This document shows, piece after piece, positions 15,868 to 25,038 of a DNA stretch of 64,000 nt. Each line of letters opens with the position of its first letter. The first letter of the stretch is position 1. This DNA comes from Candidatus Accumulibacter appositus. Its GTDB lineage: Bacteria; Pseudomonadota; Gammaproteobacteria; Burkholderiales; Rhodocyclaceae. Both the position numbers and the translations under genes were made by a program. The stretch spans positions 1 through 64,000 of the forward strand of contig JEMX01000097.1 of NCBI GenBank assembly GCA_000585055.1, read 5' to 3'. The notes below the pieces were generated by a model. It was not told where the DNA came from and made no database searches. It saw only the letters and a list, made by a program, of their open reading frames with translations.

Positions 15868-16862
15868 TTCGGGGCGCCTTTCCTGGTTCCCGGCAGGATC
15901 AGCGGGTGATCGGAGCGCGAGTTCTCGCGCACCCGCCGGGGCGTCGCCGACTTGGACAAGGCGGCGAGAGCGACGAACCAGGCCTTGGGCATGTCGATCG
16001 GCAAACCCATCGGGATGCCGGCGACCTTGGGGGTTTCCATGAACGGATGGCCGGGTTCCTCGAAACCGGGTTCGGTACAGGAGATGCAGGCAAAGCCGCC
16101 GCGCACGCAGGAGCCGACGCCGTTCCATGGCCGCAGGTTGCAGTCGGCATTGGCCTGGGTGCCTTTGCAGCCCATGTTCTCCATCAGGCAGCCGAGATCG
16201 GAGAGTTTCTCGGCGCTGGCCTTGAATTCGTAATACTCGTTGCGCGGGCAACCGTGGTGCACCAGTTGCTCGGTGTAAGAACGCGGCCGCTGCCAGGCGT
16301 CGAGCTCGCTCTCGGAGAAGGCGCCGAGCGCCAGCGCCAGCAGGCTGTCGACCACCCAGCCGGGATGCACCGGACAGCCGGCGACATTGATCACCGGCAG
16401 GCCGGCTGCGGCACGAAAATCCGGGCCGAGCAGGCCGCCTGCCTGGTCGCCGTCGAACTGCAGACCGCAGGCGTCGGTGAGGTTTTCGCCGGAGGAGATG
16501 ATGCCGCCAAAAGCGGTACAGCTGCCGATGGCGATGACGTGCTGGGCGCGCGCCGCCAGTTCGCGCACCCAGTCGATCACCGGCCGGCCGCTACCGGAGA
16601 GCAGCTGAAAGCGGCCACTGCCCTTGGGCCCGCGCAGCAGCGCGCCTTCGACGCAGAGGATGTCGAAAGGCAGCTCGCCGTTGGCAGCCGCCTGCAGCAG
16701 AGCGAGGGCCTCGTCGCCGCTGGCTTCCGACAGACCGGGGTGGAGCAGGAGTTCCAGGCCGGCATCGGCGAACTGCGCCAGCACGCCGGCGCGGTTCTCG
16801 GCACCGAGCAGCGACTGCGTGCAGCCGCCGCAACCCGCGGCCTGCAGCCAGAGCACTTTCAT
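15864..16862 (-). CDS. hupU: Regulatory [NiFe]-hydrogenase small subunit HupU/HoxB
   Basis: 332 residues with ATG at 16862 overlapping the hoxA stop (ATGA). The N-terminus [14 protein letters not shown] has no Tat signal, so it is cytoplasmic, as expected for an H2-sensing enzyme. It holds the iron-sulfur ligands: C11/C14, GSCTAFGG, AGCPVHPGW, and the C-terminal HHGCPRNEYYEFK...GCLMENMGCKG, NADCNLRPWNGVGSCV and CISCTEPGF cluster motifs. In HoxBC/HupUV systems this subunit passes the H2 signal to a histidine kinase (HoxJ/HupT). That kinase gene is not in the window. The partner large-subunit gene immediately downstream is frameshifted. Confidence 0.9.
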   Translation of the reverse strand: MKVLWLQAAGCGGCTQSLLGAENRAGVLAQFADAGLELLLHPGLSEASGDEALALLQAAANGELPFDILCVEGALLRGPKGSGRFQLLSGSGRPVIDWVRELAARAQHVIAIGSCTAFGGIISSGENLTDACGLQFDGDQAGGLLGPDFRAAAGLPVINVAGCPVHPGWVVDSLLALALGAFSESELDAWQRPRSYTEQLVHHGCPRNEYYEFKASAEKLSDLGCLMENMGCKGTQANADCNLRPWNGVGSCVRGGFACISCTEPGFEEPGHPFMETPKVAGIPMGLPIDMPKAWFVALAALSKSATPRRVRENSRSDHPLILPGTRKGAPK

Positions 16863-18319
16863 CCGCGTTCCAGTCCGTAGCGCAGCAGTTTGTGGCGCAG
16901 TCCGACGCGCGACAGACCGAGCTCGCTGGCGGCGCGCGACTTGTTCCAGCGATGACGGATCAGCGTCTCCTTGAGCACCCGCGCTTCGAGCGCTTCGAGA
17001 CGTTCCTTGAGGCCGCCATCGACGGCCATCTGATCGAGCAGATCGTCTTCCTGCTGGTCGAAGGCCGGCGTGCGCAGGATGCGTGGCGCCAGCAGCTCGG
17101 CGCCGAGGCGCGGTGATTCGCAGAGCGCCAGCATGCGCAGGATTTCGTTCTGCAGCTCGCGCACGTTGCCCGGCCAGGGGTAGGCGGCGAGGCAGGCGAG
17201 CGTTTCGGTGGTGAAACCGTCCACCGTCTTGCCGAGCATTTTCTGGCTGGCATCGAGCAGACGGCCGGCGAGCAGCGGGATGTCCATCGCCCGTTCGCGC
17301 AGCGCCGGCACGTGCAGCGGCACTGTCGCCAGGCGGTAGTAGAGGTCTTCGCGAAAGCTGCCGGCGCGCACGTCGGCCTCGATGTCGTGATGGGTGGCAG
17401 CGACCACGCGCACATCGACCGAATGCGGGCGGCTGGCGCCCAGGGGCCGAAACTCGCCTTCCTGCAAGACGCGCAGCAGCTTGACCTGGAAGGCCGGGCT
17501 GGTATCGCCGATTTCGTCGAGGAACAGCGTGCCGCCGTCGGCCTGCTGAAAACGGCCGCTGCGATCTTCGTAGGCGCCGGTGAAGGCGCCGCGCTTGTAG
17601 CCGAAGAGCTCGGCTTCGAGCAACTGGTCGGGCAGCGCACCGCAGTTCTCGGTAACAAAAGCCTTGTCGGCACGCCGACTGCAGTAGTGGATGGCGCGGG
17701 CCAGCATTTCCTTGCCGGTCCCCGACTCGCCGCTGATCAGCACCGAGAGATCGAACGGGGCGATTTTCTCGATCAGCGCGCAGACGCCATTGAGCGGGCT
17801 GGCCGGGGTGCGGACCAGCGCTTCGAGGCCGAACTCGCGTTTGATGCGCTCGCTTTTTGCCTCGACTCGGCGCGCCAGCACCGGCTCGGCGGTGCGCAAA
17901 TCGACCGACAGGCGCTGGCTTTGCTGCTGCAGGCGATAGACGTTGGCCGCCGTCTGCAGGGTCAGCAACAGCTGCTCGGGATGCCAGGGCTTCATCAGAT
18001 ACTGGTAGATACCGGCCTCGTTGACCCCGGCGATGATGTCCTCGGCGTCGGTGTAGCCGGAGAGAATGATGCGCAGGGTATCCGGCCACTGGCTGCGCAC
18101 ACCCTTGAGAAATTCGACACCGCTCATTTGCGGCATGCGCTGATCGCAGACGACGATCTGCACCCACTCGCTTTCCATGATCCGCTGCGCCTGCTCGGCG
18201 CTGGATGCGGTGAACACTTCGAAGTCGTCTTCCAGGGTCCGCCGCAAGGCTTCCTGCGAGCGCAACTCGTCATCGACCACCAGCACCGTCGGCAGCTTCG
18301 CCTTCGGGAGGGCAGTCAT
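16859..18319 (-). CDS. hoxA: HoxA/HupR sigma54-type hydrogenase response regulator
   Basis: 486-residue NtrC-family regulator. Receiver domain at residues 10-125 with phospho-acceptor D59 (VVCDQRMP). The AAA+ domain has Walker A GESGTGKE at 197-204 and the sigma54-contacting GAFTGA at 244-249. The C-terminal Fis-type helix-turn-helix ([18 protein letters not shown]) lies in the last 35 residues. ATG 18319 overlaps the hoxX stop (ATGA); the longer reading from 18373 only invades hoxX. HoxA/HupR activates hydrogenase structural genes; in this family the unphosphorylated form is the activator in several species. It sits between hoxX and hupU, as in Ralstonia-like hox clusters. Confidence 0.9.
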   Translation of the reverse strand: MTALPKAKLPTVLVVDDELRSQEALRRTLEDDFEVFTASSAEQAQRIMESEWVQIVVCDQRMPQMSGVEFLKGVRSQWPDTLRIILSGYTDAEDIIAGVNEAGIYQYLMKPWHPEQLLLTLQTAANVYRLQQQSQRLSVDLRTAEPVLARRVEAKSERIKREFGLEALVRTPASPLNGVCALIEKIAPFDLSVLISGESGTGKEMLARAIHYCSRRADKAFVTENCGALPDQLLEAELFGYKRGAFTGAYEDRSGRFQQADGGTLFLDEIGDTSPAFQVKLLRVLQEGEFRPLGASRPHSVDVRVVAATHHDIEADVRAGSFREDLYYRLATVPLHVPALRERAMDIPLLAGRLLDASQKMLGKTVDGFTTETLACLAAYPWPGNVRELQNEILRMLALCESPRLGAELLAPRILRTPAFDQQEDDLLDQMAVDGGLKERLEALEARVLKETLIRHRWNKSRAASELGLSRVGLRHKLLRYGLERG

Positions 18320-20091
18320 TGCGGCAGGCTCCAGCCGAGATCGCGATGAATCGCCAGGTGACGCGGCGTCCACGAGGCCGGCGTCTTGTGCACGAAATGG
18401 TAGCGGGCGACGTGATAGCTCGGGTCGAAGCCGTAGAAGTTGCGCTGCAGCTCGGCGAGTTCCGCGGCACGATAGCTGGCCAGCGGTTTGAGCGCCTCGT
18501 CGGCGTGGCGCTGCGCGCCTTTTTCCTGCAGACGCGCGGCAAGATCAGGAGCGGCAGCCAGTTCGGCCGCACGCCGCGCGACGTCGACGCGGAAAGCGTC
18601 CAGATCCCCAGCCAGACAGGCGTCGACAAGACCGGCGGCGAGGCCGACGGCAGGGCTCATCGGCAGACGGTTGCGCATCATCGCCTGCGCGCCTTCGACA
18701 CCGACCCGCGCCGGCAGCAGGTAGGTCCAGTACTCCGAGCCGTAGAGGTTGCCCATGTTGCGATAGTGCGGATTGAGCAGCACCCCGGTACGTGCCCAGA
18801 CCAGGTCGGCGGCGCGCGCCAGGAAGCAGCCGCCGGCGCCACAATTGCCCTGCAGTGCGGCGATAGTCAGCTGCGTCTCGTTGCGGATGATGGCTTCGGC
18901 GAGGTCATCGATGGCGTTGATGTTGGCCCACGACTCGTCGGCCGGCGATTCGGCGGCTTCGATGCTGTGCAGATGGATGCCATTCGACCAGAAGTCACGG
19001 CCGCCCATCAGGACGATGATGCTCACCGGCCGCTGCTGCGCCCACTGCCAGGCGGCCAGCAGGCGCTGGCACTGGCGGGTACTCATGGCGCCATTGTAGA
19101 AGTCGAAATGCAGGAAGCCGACCGACCCGGCCTCTTCGTAGCGAATGTCCTGCCAGGTTCTGCCGACGGCTGCGAAGTACCTTGTTTCCCCGGCCAGCGG
19201 CGCTTCCGGGATGCTCGCCAGTTGTGTGGCAAAGACCTGCGTGGCCGGCAGTTTGAAGGTCCTGACGTTGGCTTCGGACCTGGCGTCGGCTCTTGCCGCG
19301 GCATTCGCCTCCTCCTCGCGGCGCACATGGCCGATCCACAGCGCGCCGTCCACTGTCGCGCGCAGGATCGCCGTTTCGCGCCAGGCGATCACTTCACCGG
19401 GAGCGCCGCCGCGTAGTCTGTCTTCCGGCCAGGCGTCGAACAGCCGACACGGCTCGCCGAACAGGCGATCGGCGACGCCGGGGAAGCCGTCGGCGGCGTT
19501 CAGCCGGGCCAGGATCGTCGCGCTGTCGTCGTGCTGCCAGTCGATGGCGCGATCGCTCTGGCGCAGCAATGGCCGCGCGCAGCCGCGTATGCGGGCACTG
19601 GCGTCGGCGGCATCGACGGGCACGGGCACGAAACTCCCGCTCGCAAAACGCTCGACGGCACGCAGCACGGCGCAGCTCGCGGCCTCGGTCACCTCGTGGC
19701 GGTAGAGGCTGGACTTCCTGGCGACGCGCATCGGGAAGTTTTCGCTGGCCCAGATCGGGCCACCGTCGAGTTCACCGGTCGCCTGCAGGACGGTGACACC
19801 CCACGCCTGCTCGCCTTCCTGGATCGCCCAGTCGAGTGCCGACGGACCGCGATCGCCGACGATTCCTGGATGCACGATCAGGCAGCAGTGCTGCTCCCAG
19901 ATCGACGCCGGGATTGCCCGGCGCAGGTAGGGGGCGACGATCAGCTCGGGCCGAAACAGCGCGACCGCTTCTTCGGCGACCGAATCGGCGATGTCGAATT
20001 CGACCGACAACTGGTGACCACGGGCAGCAAGTTCGCTGTACAAGCGCTGGCTGAGACTGTTGAAGGAATGGCAAAGAAGCAGGATGCGCAT
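18316..20091 (-). CDS. hoxX: HoxX: CO-ligand synthesis protein for [NiFe]-hydrogenase
   Basis: 591 residues in two parts. The N-terminal half is a formyltetrahydrofolate-transferase-like domain (MRILLLCHSFNSLSQRLY, then IVHPGIVGDRGPSALDWAI near residue 92). The C-terminal half is an enoyl-CoA hydratase/isomerase-like domain (VLMGGRDFWSNGIHLHSIE, then LQGNCGAGGCFLARAADLV). HoxX makes the active-site CO ligand from a formyl group under oxic conditions, so its presence suggests a hydrogenase that matures in air. It lies 11 bp downstream of hypE and overlaps hoxA by four bases. Confidence 0.92.
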   Translation of the reverse strand: MRILLLCHSFNSLSQRLYSELAARGHQLSVEFDIADSVAEEAVALFRPELIVAPYLRRAIPASIWEQHCCLIVHPGIVGDRGPSALDWAIQEGEQAWGVTVLQATGELDGGPIWASENFPMRVARKSSLYRHEVTEAASCAVLRAVERFASGSFVPVPVDAADASARIRGCARPLLRQSDRAIDWQHDDSATILARLNAADGFPGVADRLFGEPCRLFDAWPEDRLRGGAPGEVIAWRETAILRATVDGALWIGHVRREEEANAAARADARSEANVRTFKLPATQVFATQLASIPEAPLAGETRYFAAVGRTWQDIRYEEAGSVGFLHFDFYNGAMSTRQCQRLLAAWQWAQQRPVSIIVLMGGRDFWSNGIHLHSIEAAESPADESWANINAIDDLAEAIIRNETQLTIAALQGNCGAGGCFLARAADLVWARTGVLLNPHYRNMGNLYGSEYWTYLLPARVGVEGAQAMMRNRLPMSPAVGLAAGLVDACLAGDLDAFRVDVARRAAELAAAPDLAARLQEKGAQRHADEALKPLASYRAAELAELQRNFYGFDPSYHVARYHFVHKTPASWTPRHLAIHRDLGWSLPQ

Positions 20092-20102
20092 CCTTGCCCC
20101 GC

Positions 20103-21152
20103 TCAGCAGATGCGCGGCAACTGCTCGCCGGTCAGCCAGTCGACGATGCGCCGACCGCCGAAGCCGGTGGTCATCTGCACGAAATGGTGCGCGTCGACAT
20201 GCACGCTGCCGATCAGGGCCGCGCGTTGGCCGAGGGGATGGGCACGCATCGCGGCAAGCAGGGCGTGCGCATCTTCGGGCGCAACGATCGCCAGCAACTT
20301 GCCTTCATTGGCCACATACAGCGGGTCGAGACCGAGAAACTCGCAGGCGGCGGCAACCTCGGCCTGCACCGGCAGCGCACCTTCCTGGAGCATCATGCCA
20401 ACGCCGGATTGACGGGCGATCTCGTTGAGCGTCGTCGCCACGCCGCCGCGGGTCGGGTCGCGCAGCGTACGAATTGCGGCGCCACTGGCGCGCATGGCGG
20501 CGATCAGGCCGTGCAGCGCGGCGGTATCGGAAACAATGGGCGCTGCGAAACCGAGGCCCTCACGCTGCGCCATGATCGCCATGCCATGCTCGCCGATGCT
20601 GCCGGAAACGATGATCTGGTCGCCGGGTCGCGCACGGTCGCCCGAGAAATCCTCGCCGTCGGCAACGACGCCGACGCCGGTGGTGGTGATGTACACGCCA
20701 TCGCCCGCGCCTTTCTGAACGACCTTGGTATCGCCGGTGACCACCGGCACGCCGGCCGCGCGTGCGGCGCACGCCATCGACTCGACGATGCGTGCCAGAT
20801 CGGCGAGCGGCAAGCCCTCTTCGAGGATGAAGCCGGCAGCCAGATAGAGCGGCGTCGCGCCGAGCACGGCAACGTCGTTGATGGTGCCGTTGATCGACAG
20901 GCAACCGATATCGCCACCGGGAAAGAACAGCGGCGAAACGACATGCCCGTCGGTGGATATCACCAGCCGGCCCGGCGGCATGGGCATCACCGCGCCGTCG
21001 TTGCGCTGCCCGAGAAAGTCGTTGCCCAGATATTTCGCAAACAGCTCCTCGATCAGCTGTGCCATGGCCCGGCCGCCGCTGCCATGGGTCATGTCGACGG
21101 CGCCGTGGCGCAGGTCGAGCGGGCGCACATAGCCCTTGCGCACGCCGTTCAT
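20103..21152 (-). CDS. hypE: HypE: hydrogenase cyanide-ligand synthesis
   Basis: 349-residue HypE, the ATP-dependent dehydratase that converts a C-terminal thiocarboxamide to thiocyanate, the CN donor for the active site. The ATP-binding half is seen in MTHGSGGRAMAQLIEELF and LVISTDGHVVSPLFFPGGDIG; the protein ends in the invariant PRIC with the acceptor cysteine last. It overlaps the hypD stop by four bases and works with HypF, HypC and HypD encoded upstream in the same operon. Confidence 0.96.
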   Translation of the reverse strand: MNGVRKGYVRPLDLRHGAVDMTHGSGGRAMAQLIEELFAKYLGNDFLGQRNDGAVMPMPPGRLVISTDGHVVSPLFFPGGDIGCLSINGTINDVAVLGATPLYLAAGFILEEGLPLADLARIVESMACAARAAGVPVVTGDTKVVQKGAGDGVYITTTGVGVVADGEDFSGDRARPGDQIIVSGSIGEHGMAIMAQREGLGFAAPIVSDTAALHGLIAAMRASGAAIRTLRDPTRGGVATTLNEIARQSGVGMMLQEGALPVQAEVAAACEFLGLDPLYVANEGKLLAIVAPEDAHALLAAMRAHPLGQRAALIGSVHVDAHHFVQMTTGFGGRRIVDWLTGEQLPRIC

Positions 21153-22369
21153 GGCGTCACCGCGAGATCAGGCGCTGCGCAAGTAACGCGGCCATCGCTG
21201 GCAGCAACATAGCGGCCAAAGGAATAGTGCGCGGCGCAGGCCCCTTCGGATGACACCATGCACGAGCCGACCGGGTTTTCCGGGGTGCACACGCTACCGA
21301 AGATGCGACAGTCCTGCGGCCGCTTGACGCCGCGCAGAACGGCGCCGCACTCGCACGCCGGATGGTCTGCGACCGCCTGGTAGCCGACGGCGAAGCGGCG
21401 CTCGGCGTCAAAGTCGGCAAACTCCTGGCGAATGCGCAGGGCGCTATAGGGCAGCTCGCCGAGGCCGCGCCAGGCAAAGGAGCGGCGCAGCTCGAAGACT
21501 TCCGAGACCAGCTGCTGCGCCTTGCGGTTGCCGTCGCGGCTGACGGCGCGCGAAAACTCGTTTTCGACCAGCGCCTGGCCGCCATTGACCTGCTTGATCA
21601 ACATCAGGATCGCCTGCATCACGTCGAGCGGCTCGAAGCCGGCGATGACCACCGGCTTGCGGTACTCCTCGGCGAAGAATTCATAGGGACGCGTGCCGAT
21701 GATCGTCGACACGTGCGCCGGCCCGATGAAGCCGTCGAGCGGCAGCGTGCCCCAACGGCGGACTTCCGGTGATTCGAGAATGCTGGCAATCGCCGACGGC
21801 GTCAGCACGTGGCAGCAGAGCACCGAGAAATTGCGCAGGCCGAGCGCCTGCGCCTGCTTGATGAGCAGCGCCGTCGGCGGGGTCGTGGTTTCGAAACCGA
21901 TGGCGAAGAAGACTACCTGCCGCTCGGGATGCTGCTGCGCCAGCGCCAGGGCATCGGCCGGCGAATAGAGCATGCGAATCTCGCCGCCCACAGTCGCGCT
22001 CCCCGCAGCCGCCGCAGCGCGACCTCCCCGGCCCAGCTTCGCATTCGCCTTGATCAGCGACAGACCGTCCGACGCCGGCACGCGCATCGGGTCGCCATAG
22101 CTGCATAGGGTAACGCCGGCATCGACAGCGAGACGAATGGCCATGTCGATGCGCCCGATCGGCAGCACGCAGACCGGACAGCCGGGGCCGTGAATCAGAT
22201 GCACCGAGGGCGGTAGCAGATCGGTGACCCCGTAGCGCGCGATGGCGTGCGTATGCCCGCCGCAGAACTCCATGAACGCGTAGTCGCGATCCGCGCGCAC
22301 CGCCTTCCTGATCGCCGCGGCCAGGCCGCGGGCCAGTTCACCATCCCGGAACTCGTCAATGAACCTCAT
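21149..22369 (-). CDS. hypD: HypD: Fe(CN)2CO assembly scaffold
   Basis: 406-residue iron-sulfur protein on which the Fe(CN)2CO unit is assembled with HypC. The conserved FCGGHTHAIARYG (from about residue 38) and HGPGCPVCVLP (from about residue 65) are present, as is the C-terminal cysteine set (CECGAVLRGVKRPQDC, FGSVCTPENPVGSCMVSSEGAC) that binds the [4Fe-4S] cluster. ATG 22369. Overlaps hypE by four bases. A 102-bp gap with a strong hairpin separates it from hypC. Confidence 0.96.
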   Translation of the reverse strand: MRFIDEFRDGELARGLAAAIRKAVRADRDYAFMEFCGGHTHAIARYGVTDLLPPSVHLIHGPGCPVCVLPIGRIDMAIRLAVDAGVTLCSYGDPMRVPASDGLSLIKANAKLGRGGRAAAAAGSATVGGEIRMLYSPADALALAQQHPERQVVFFAIGFETTTPPTALLIKQAQALGLRNFSVLCCHVLTPSAIASILESPEVRRWGTLPLDGFIGPAHVSTIIGTRPYEFFAEEYRKPVVIAGFEPLDVMQAILMLIKQVNGGQALVENEFSRAVSRDGNRKAQQLVSEVFELRRSFAWRGLGELPYSALRIRQEFADFDAERRFAVGYQAVADHPACECGAVLRGVKRPQDCRIFGSVCTPENPVGSCMVSSEGACAAHYSFGRYVAASDGRVTCAAPDLAVTP

Positions 22370-22466
22370 CGGCCAGCGCTTTTGCTGTCAGGGCGTTCCT
22401 CTTGCGACCACTTCATTGGCAACCCTCTCCTCACTCGCTGCTTCGCCGCCTCAAGCGGCCGTGCCT

Positions 22467-22504
22467 GCGCTTCAGGCGGCGTTTGCTGTCGCCTCCTGAA
22501 GCGC
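22467..22504. promoter_or_regulatory. Intercistronic hairpin at the end of hypC
   Basis: GCGCTTCAGGCGGCG (22467-22481) pairs with CGCCTCCTGAAGCGC (22490-22504) with one mismatch and an 8-base loop. It overlaps the hypC stop and precedes hypD on the minus strand. There is no T-run, so it is more likely an mRNA-stability or partial-attenuation element than a full terminator. Confidence 0.55.
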
Positions 22505-22720
22505 AGCCTCACCCAGCTCGGCAAACAAGGCCAGGGTCTTTTCGGCTTCTTCGGGGTCAAGCCGGGTCAGCGCATAGCCGACATGCACGATGACATAGTC
22601 GCCGACGGCCACATCCTCGACCAGCGCCAGCGAGATTTCCTTGCCCACGCCGGCGACATCGATCAGCGCCTGCTCACCGGCACGCAGCTCGACGATCCGA
22701 CAGGGCAGCGCCAGACACAT
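22472..22720 (-). CDS. hypC: HypC family hydrogenase maturation chaperone
   Basis: 82-residue HypC/HupF-family chaperone beginning MCLALPCRIVEL; the N-terminal Cys2 binds the Fe(CN)2CO cofactor during transfer from HypD to the large subunit. The central VGDYVIVHVGYALTRLD is typical of the fold. It lies 13 bp downstream of hypF. The last dozen codons coincide with a strong hairpin. Confidence 0.94.
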   Translation of the reverse strand: MCLALPCRIVELRAGEQALIDVAGVGKEISLALVEDVAVGDYVIVHVGYALTRLDPEEAEKTLALFAELGEAALQEATANAA

Positions 22721-22733
22721 CGCCGCCGCGCCC

Positions 22734-25037
22734 CTAGCGAGCGACCAGATGCTGCAAGGCGACCCACGCCTGACCGACGCTCAGTCCGCCATCGTTGGGC
22801 GGCAGCTGCCGCGCTTCGACGAGGCGCATTCCCTGGGCACTCAAGCGCGTGCGCAGACCGCTGACCAGCACCTGGTTGAGGAAACAACCACCGCTGCCGA
22901 CCACCGCCTCTTCACCCGGAACCAGCACGCGCAACCAGTCGCCGAGGGCGGCAATCAGCGTCGCGTGAAACAGTGCCGCACCACGCTCGGGGTTCTTCTC
23001 ATCGGCCAGCACGGCCAGCAAGGGCAGCAGATCGAGCCGACCCTGCGAAATCTTCCAGCCCAGATCCAGGGGCAGGACATCGCCGTAGCGCTGTGCCATG
23101 CCCTCGAGCAACATCGCCGCCTGCCCTTCGTAGGCCATCACCGCCTTGATTCCGAGCAGACCGGCGGCGGCGTCGAAGATCCGCCCCATGCTCGACGTCG
23201 GCGGGCAGTTCACATTGCCAGCCAGCATCTGCGCAACGGCCGGTGCCGCTTGCTGCGCCGAAAAACGCTCGGCGATTTCATTGGCCCGGCCAAGCCGATG
23301 CAGCACCGCTGCCGCCATGCGCCAGGGTTCGCTGGCAGCGCGGTCGCCACCGGGAAGCGCCAGTGGCGCCAGGGACCCCAGGCGCTTGAACTGGTCGCCA
23401 TCGATGCGCAATAGTTCGCCGCCCCAGGCGGCCCCGTCGGTGCCGACGCCAACACCGTCCAGCGACAAGGCCAGCGCCTTGCCCTGCATGCCATGTTCGG
23501 CGAGAACGGCAGCGGCATGCGCATGATGATGTTGCACACCGAGCAGCGGCACACGGGACTGCTCGGCGAATGCAGCGGCAAAGCGGGTGGAGTGAAAATC
23601 CGGGTGCAGGTCGTGCGCGACGATCGCCGGTTCGACGCCCAGCAGTTTCACCATCTGCGCGACGTTCTCTTCGAGAAAATCGCAGACGGCGGCGTTGTCG
23701 AGGTCGCCGATATGCTGCGACACGAAAGCCTCGTCGCCGCGCGTGACACAGATAGTGTTCTTGAACCAGCCGCCAACAGCCAGCACCGAAGGACCGGAAA
23801 TCGGCAACTTGATCGCCCGCGGCGTATAGCCGCGCGCGCGCCGGATGAATTGCAGGCCACCGGAGGTAATCCGCGCCACGCTGTCGTCGCAACGGGTGAT
23901 GATCTCGCGGTCATGCATCAGGAAGGCGTCGGCAATACCGTAAAGGCGCAACAGGGCTTCGTTGTTGCCCACCACCAGCGGCTCGCCGCCGGGGTTGGCG
24001 CTGGTCATCACCAAGGCCAGATCCTGTGCCCTTTCCAGCCATCCCATTCCCGGTGGGCGATTCGCCGCTTCGTGAAAGAGCAGGAATTGCAGCGGCGTGT
24101 AGGGCAGCATCACCCCCAGCCAGCTCAGCCCCGGCGCCACCCCGGGCAAAGCGGCATCGGTGTTGCCGCGCTTCTTGATGAGGATCGCGGGACGGGTCGG
24201 CAGGGTCAGCAAGCCCGGCTCGCCGATGCCCATCTGCACGAACTTGGCCGCCGACGCGGCGTTGGCGAGCATGACCACGAAGGGCTTCTCGTCCCGTTGC
24301 TTACGCTCGCGCAGCAGCGCGACGGCGACTGCGTTGCGGGCATCGCAAGCCAGGTGAAAGCCCCCCAGGCCCTTGATGGCGAGAATCTTCCCGGCGCGCA
24401 GCAGGGCCAGCGTCTCGGCGAGCGGGTCGCCAGGCAGTGGCAGCCCGTCGGCATCGACCAGACGCAACTGCGGACCGCACTTCGGACAGCAATTGGCCTC
24501 GGCGTGAAAACGTCGATCCTCGGGCTTGCGGTATTCCTGCTGGCACTTCGGGCACATCACAAAAGGCTTGAGACTGGTACGTACCCGATCGTAGGGCAGG
24601 CCGCGGCTGATGGTGTAGCGCGGCCCGCAATTGGTGCAGTTGGAAAAAGCGTAGCGCCAGCGTCGGTTGCTGGGTTCGAAGGTCTCGGCCAGGCAGTCGC
24701 GGCAGACGGCCGTATCGTGCCCGATCATCGTCCCCGCCCGACCACTGCGGCTGTCGATGATCACGAACTCGCGACCATCGTGTGCTGCCGGCGCAGCAGC
24801 ACGAGACACCACGGAACCTACCCGGGCCAGAGGCGGTGCATCCTGCTCCAGTCGACTGATGAGATTCTCGACCTGCTCGGCCGCACCGCAGACCTCGATC
24901 TCGACGCCGCGCGAGTCGTTCCGAACCCAGCCGCAGAGCCCGAGTTCGCGGGCCAGGCGCCAGACGAAGGGGCGAAAACCGACGCCCTGGACAACGCCGC
25001 TGACGCGGATGTTCTGGCAAATCATGCTCTCGGTCAT
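22734..25037 (-). CDS. hypF: HypF carbamoyltransferase
   Basis: 767 residues, full length. An N-terminal acylphosphatase-like domain (VSGVVQGVGFRPFVWRLA), two zinc-finger units (CRDC...CTNCGPRY and CPKC...CCPKCGP, residues about 108-190), a YrdC-like domain (ILAIKGLGGFHLACDA, TSANPGGEPLV), and a C-terminal Kae1-like domain (AHDLHPDFHSTRFA, LGVQHHHAHAAAVLAE) are all visible. HypF transfers carbamoyl from carbamoyl phosphate to the HypE C-terminal cysteine. It starts one base after the hypB stop. Confidence 0.96.
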   Translation of the reverse strand: MTESMICQNIRVSGVVQGVGFRPFVWRLARELGLCGWVRNDSRGVEIEVCGAAEQVENLISRLEQDAPPLARVGSVVSRAAAPAAHDGREFVIIDSRSGRAGTMIGHDTAVCRDCLAETFEPSNRRWRYAFSNCTNCGPRYTISRGLPYDRVRTSLKPFVMCPKCQQEYRKPEDRRFHAEANCCPKCGPQLRLVDADGLPLPGDPLAETLALLRAGKILAIKGLGGFHLACDARNAVAVALLRERKQRDEKPFVVMLANAASAAKFVQMGIGEPGLLTLPTRPAILIKKRGNTDAALPGVAPGLSWLGVMLPYTPLQFLLFHEAANRPPGMGWLERAQDLALVMTSANPGGEPLVVGNNEALLRLYGIADAFLMHDREIITRCDDSVARITSGGLQFIRRARGYTPRAIKLPISGPSVLAVGGWFKNTICVTRGDEAFVSQHIGDLDNAAVCDFLEENVAQMVKLLGVEPAIVAHDLHPDFHSTRFAAAFAEQSRVPLLGVQHHHAHAAAVLAEHGMQGKALALSLDGVGVGTDGAAWGGELLRIDGDQFKRLGSLAPLALPGGDRAASEPWRMAAAVLHRLGRANEIAERFSAQQAAPAVAQMLAGNVNCPPTSSMGRIFDAAAGLLGIKAVMAYEGQAAMLLEGMAQRYGDVLPLDLGWKISQGRLDLLPLLAVLADEKNPERGAALFHATLIAALGDWLRVLVPGEEAVVGSGGCFLNQVLVSGLRTRLSAQGMRLVEARQLPPNDGGLSVGQAWVALQHLVAR

Positions 25038-25038
25038 G

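Noticed and set aside
13762-16251. 829-codon minus-strand ORF
   Set aside because: It joins the end of the small subunit in the wrong frame, the real large subunit N-terminal part, and a shadow of nnrU; the join is created by the 23-bp duplication, not by a true fusion protein.
15864-18167. 767-codon ORF upstream of the hydrogenase small subunit
   Set aside because: Only the last 332 codons match a small subunit; the rest is an arginine/alanine-rich shadow of hoxA.
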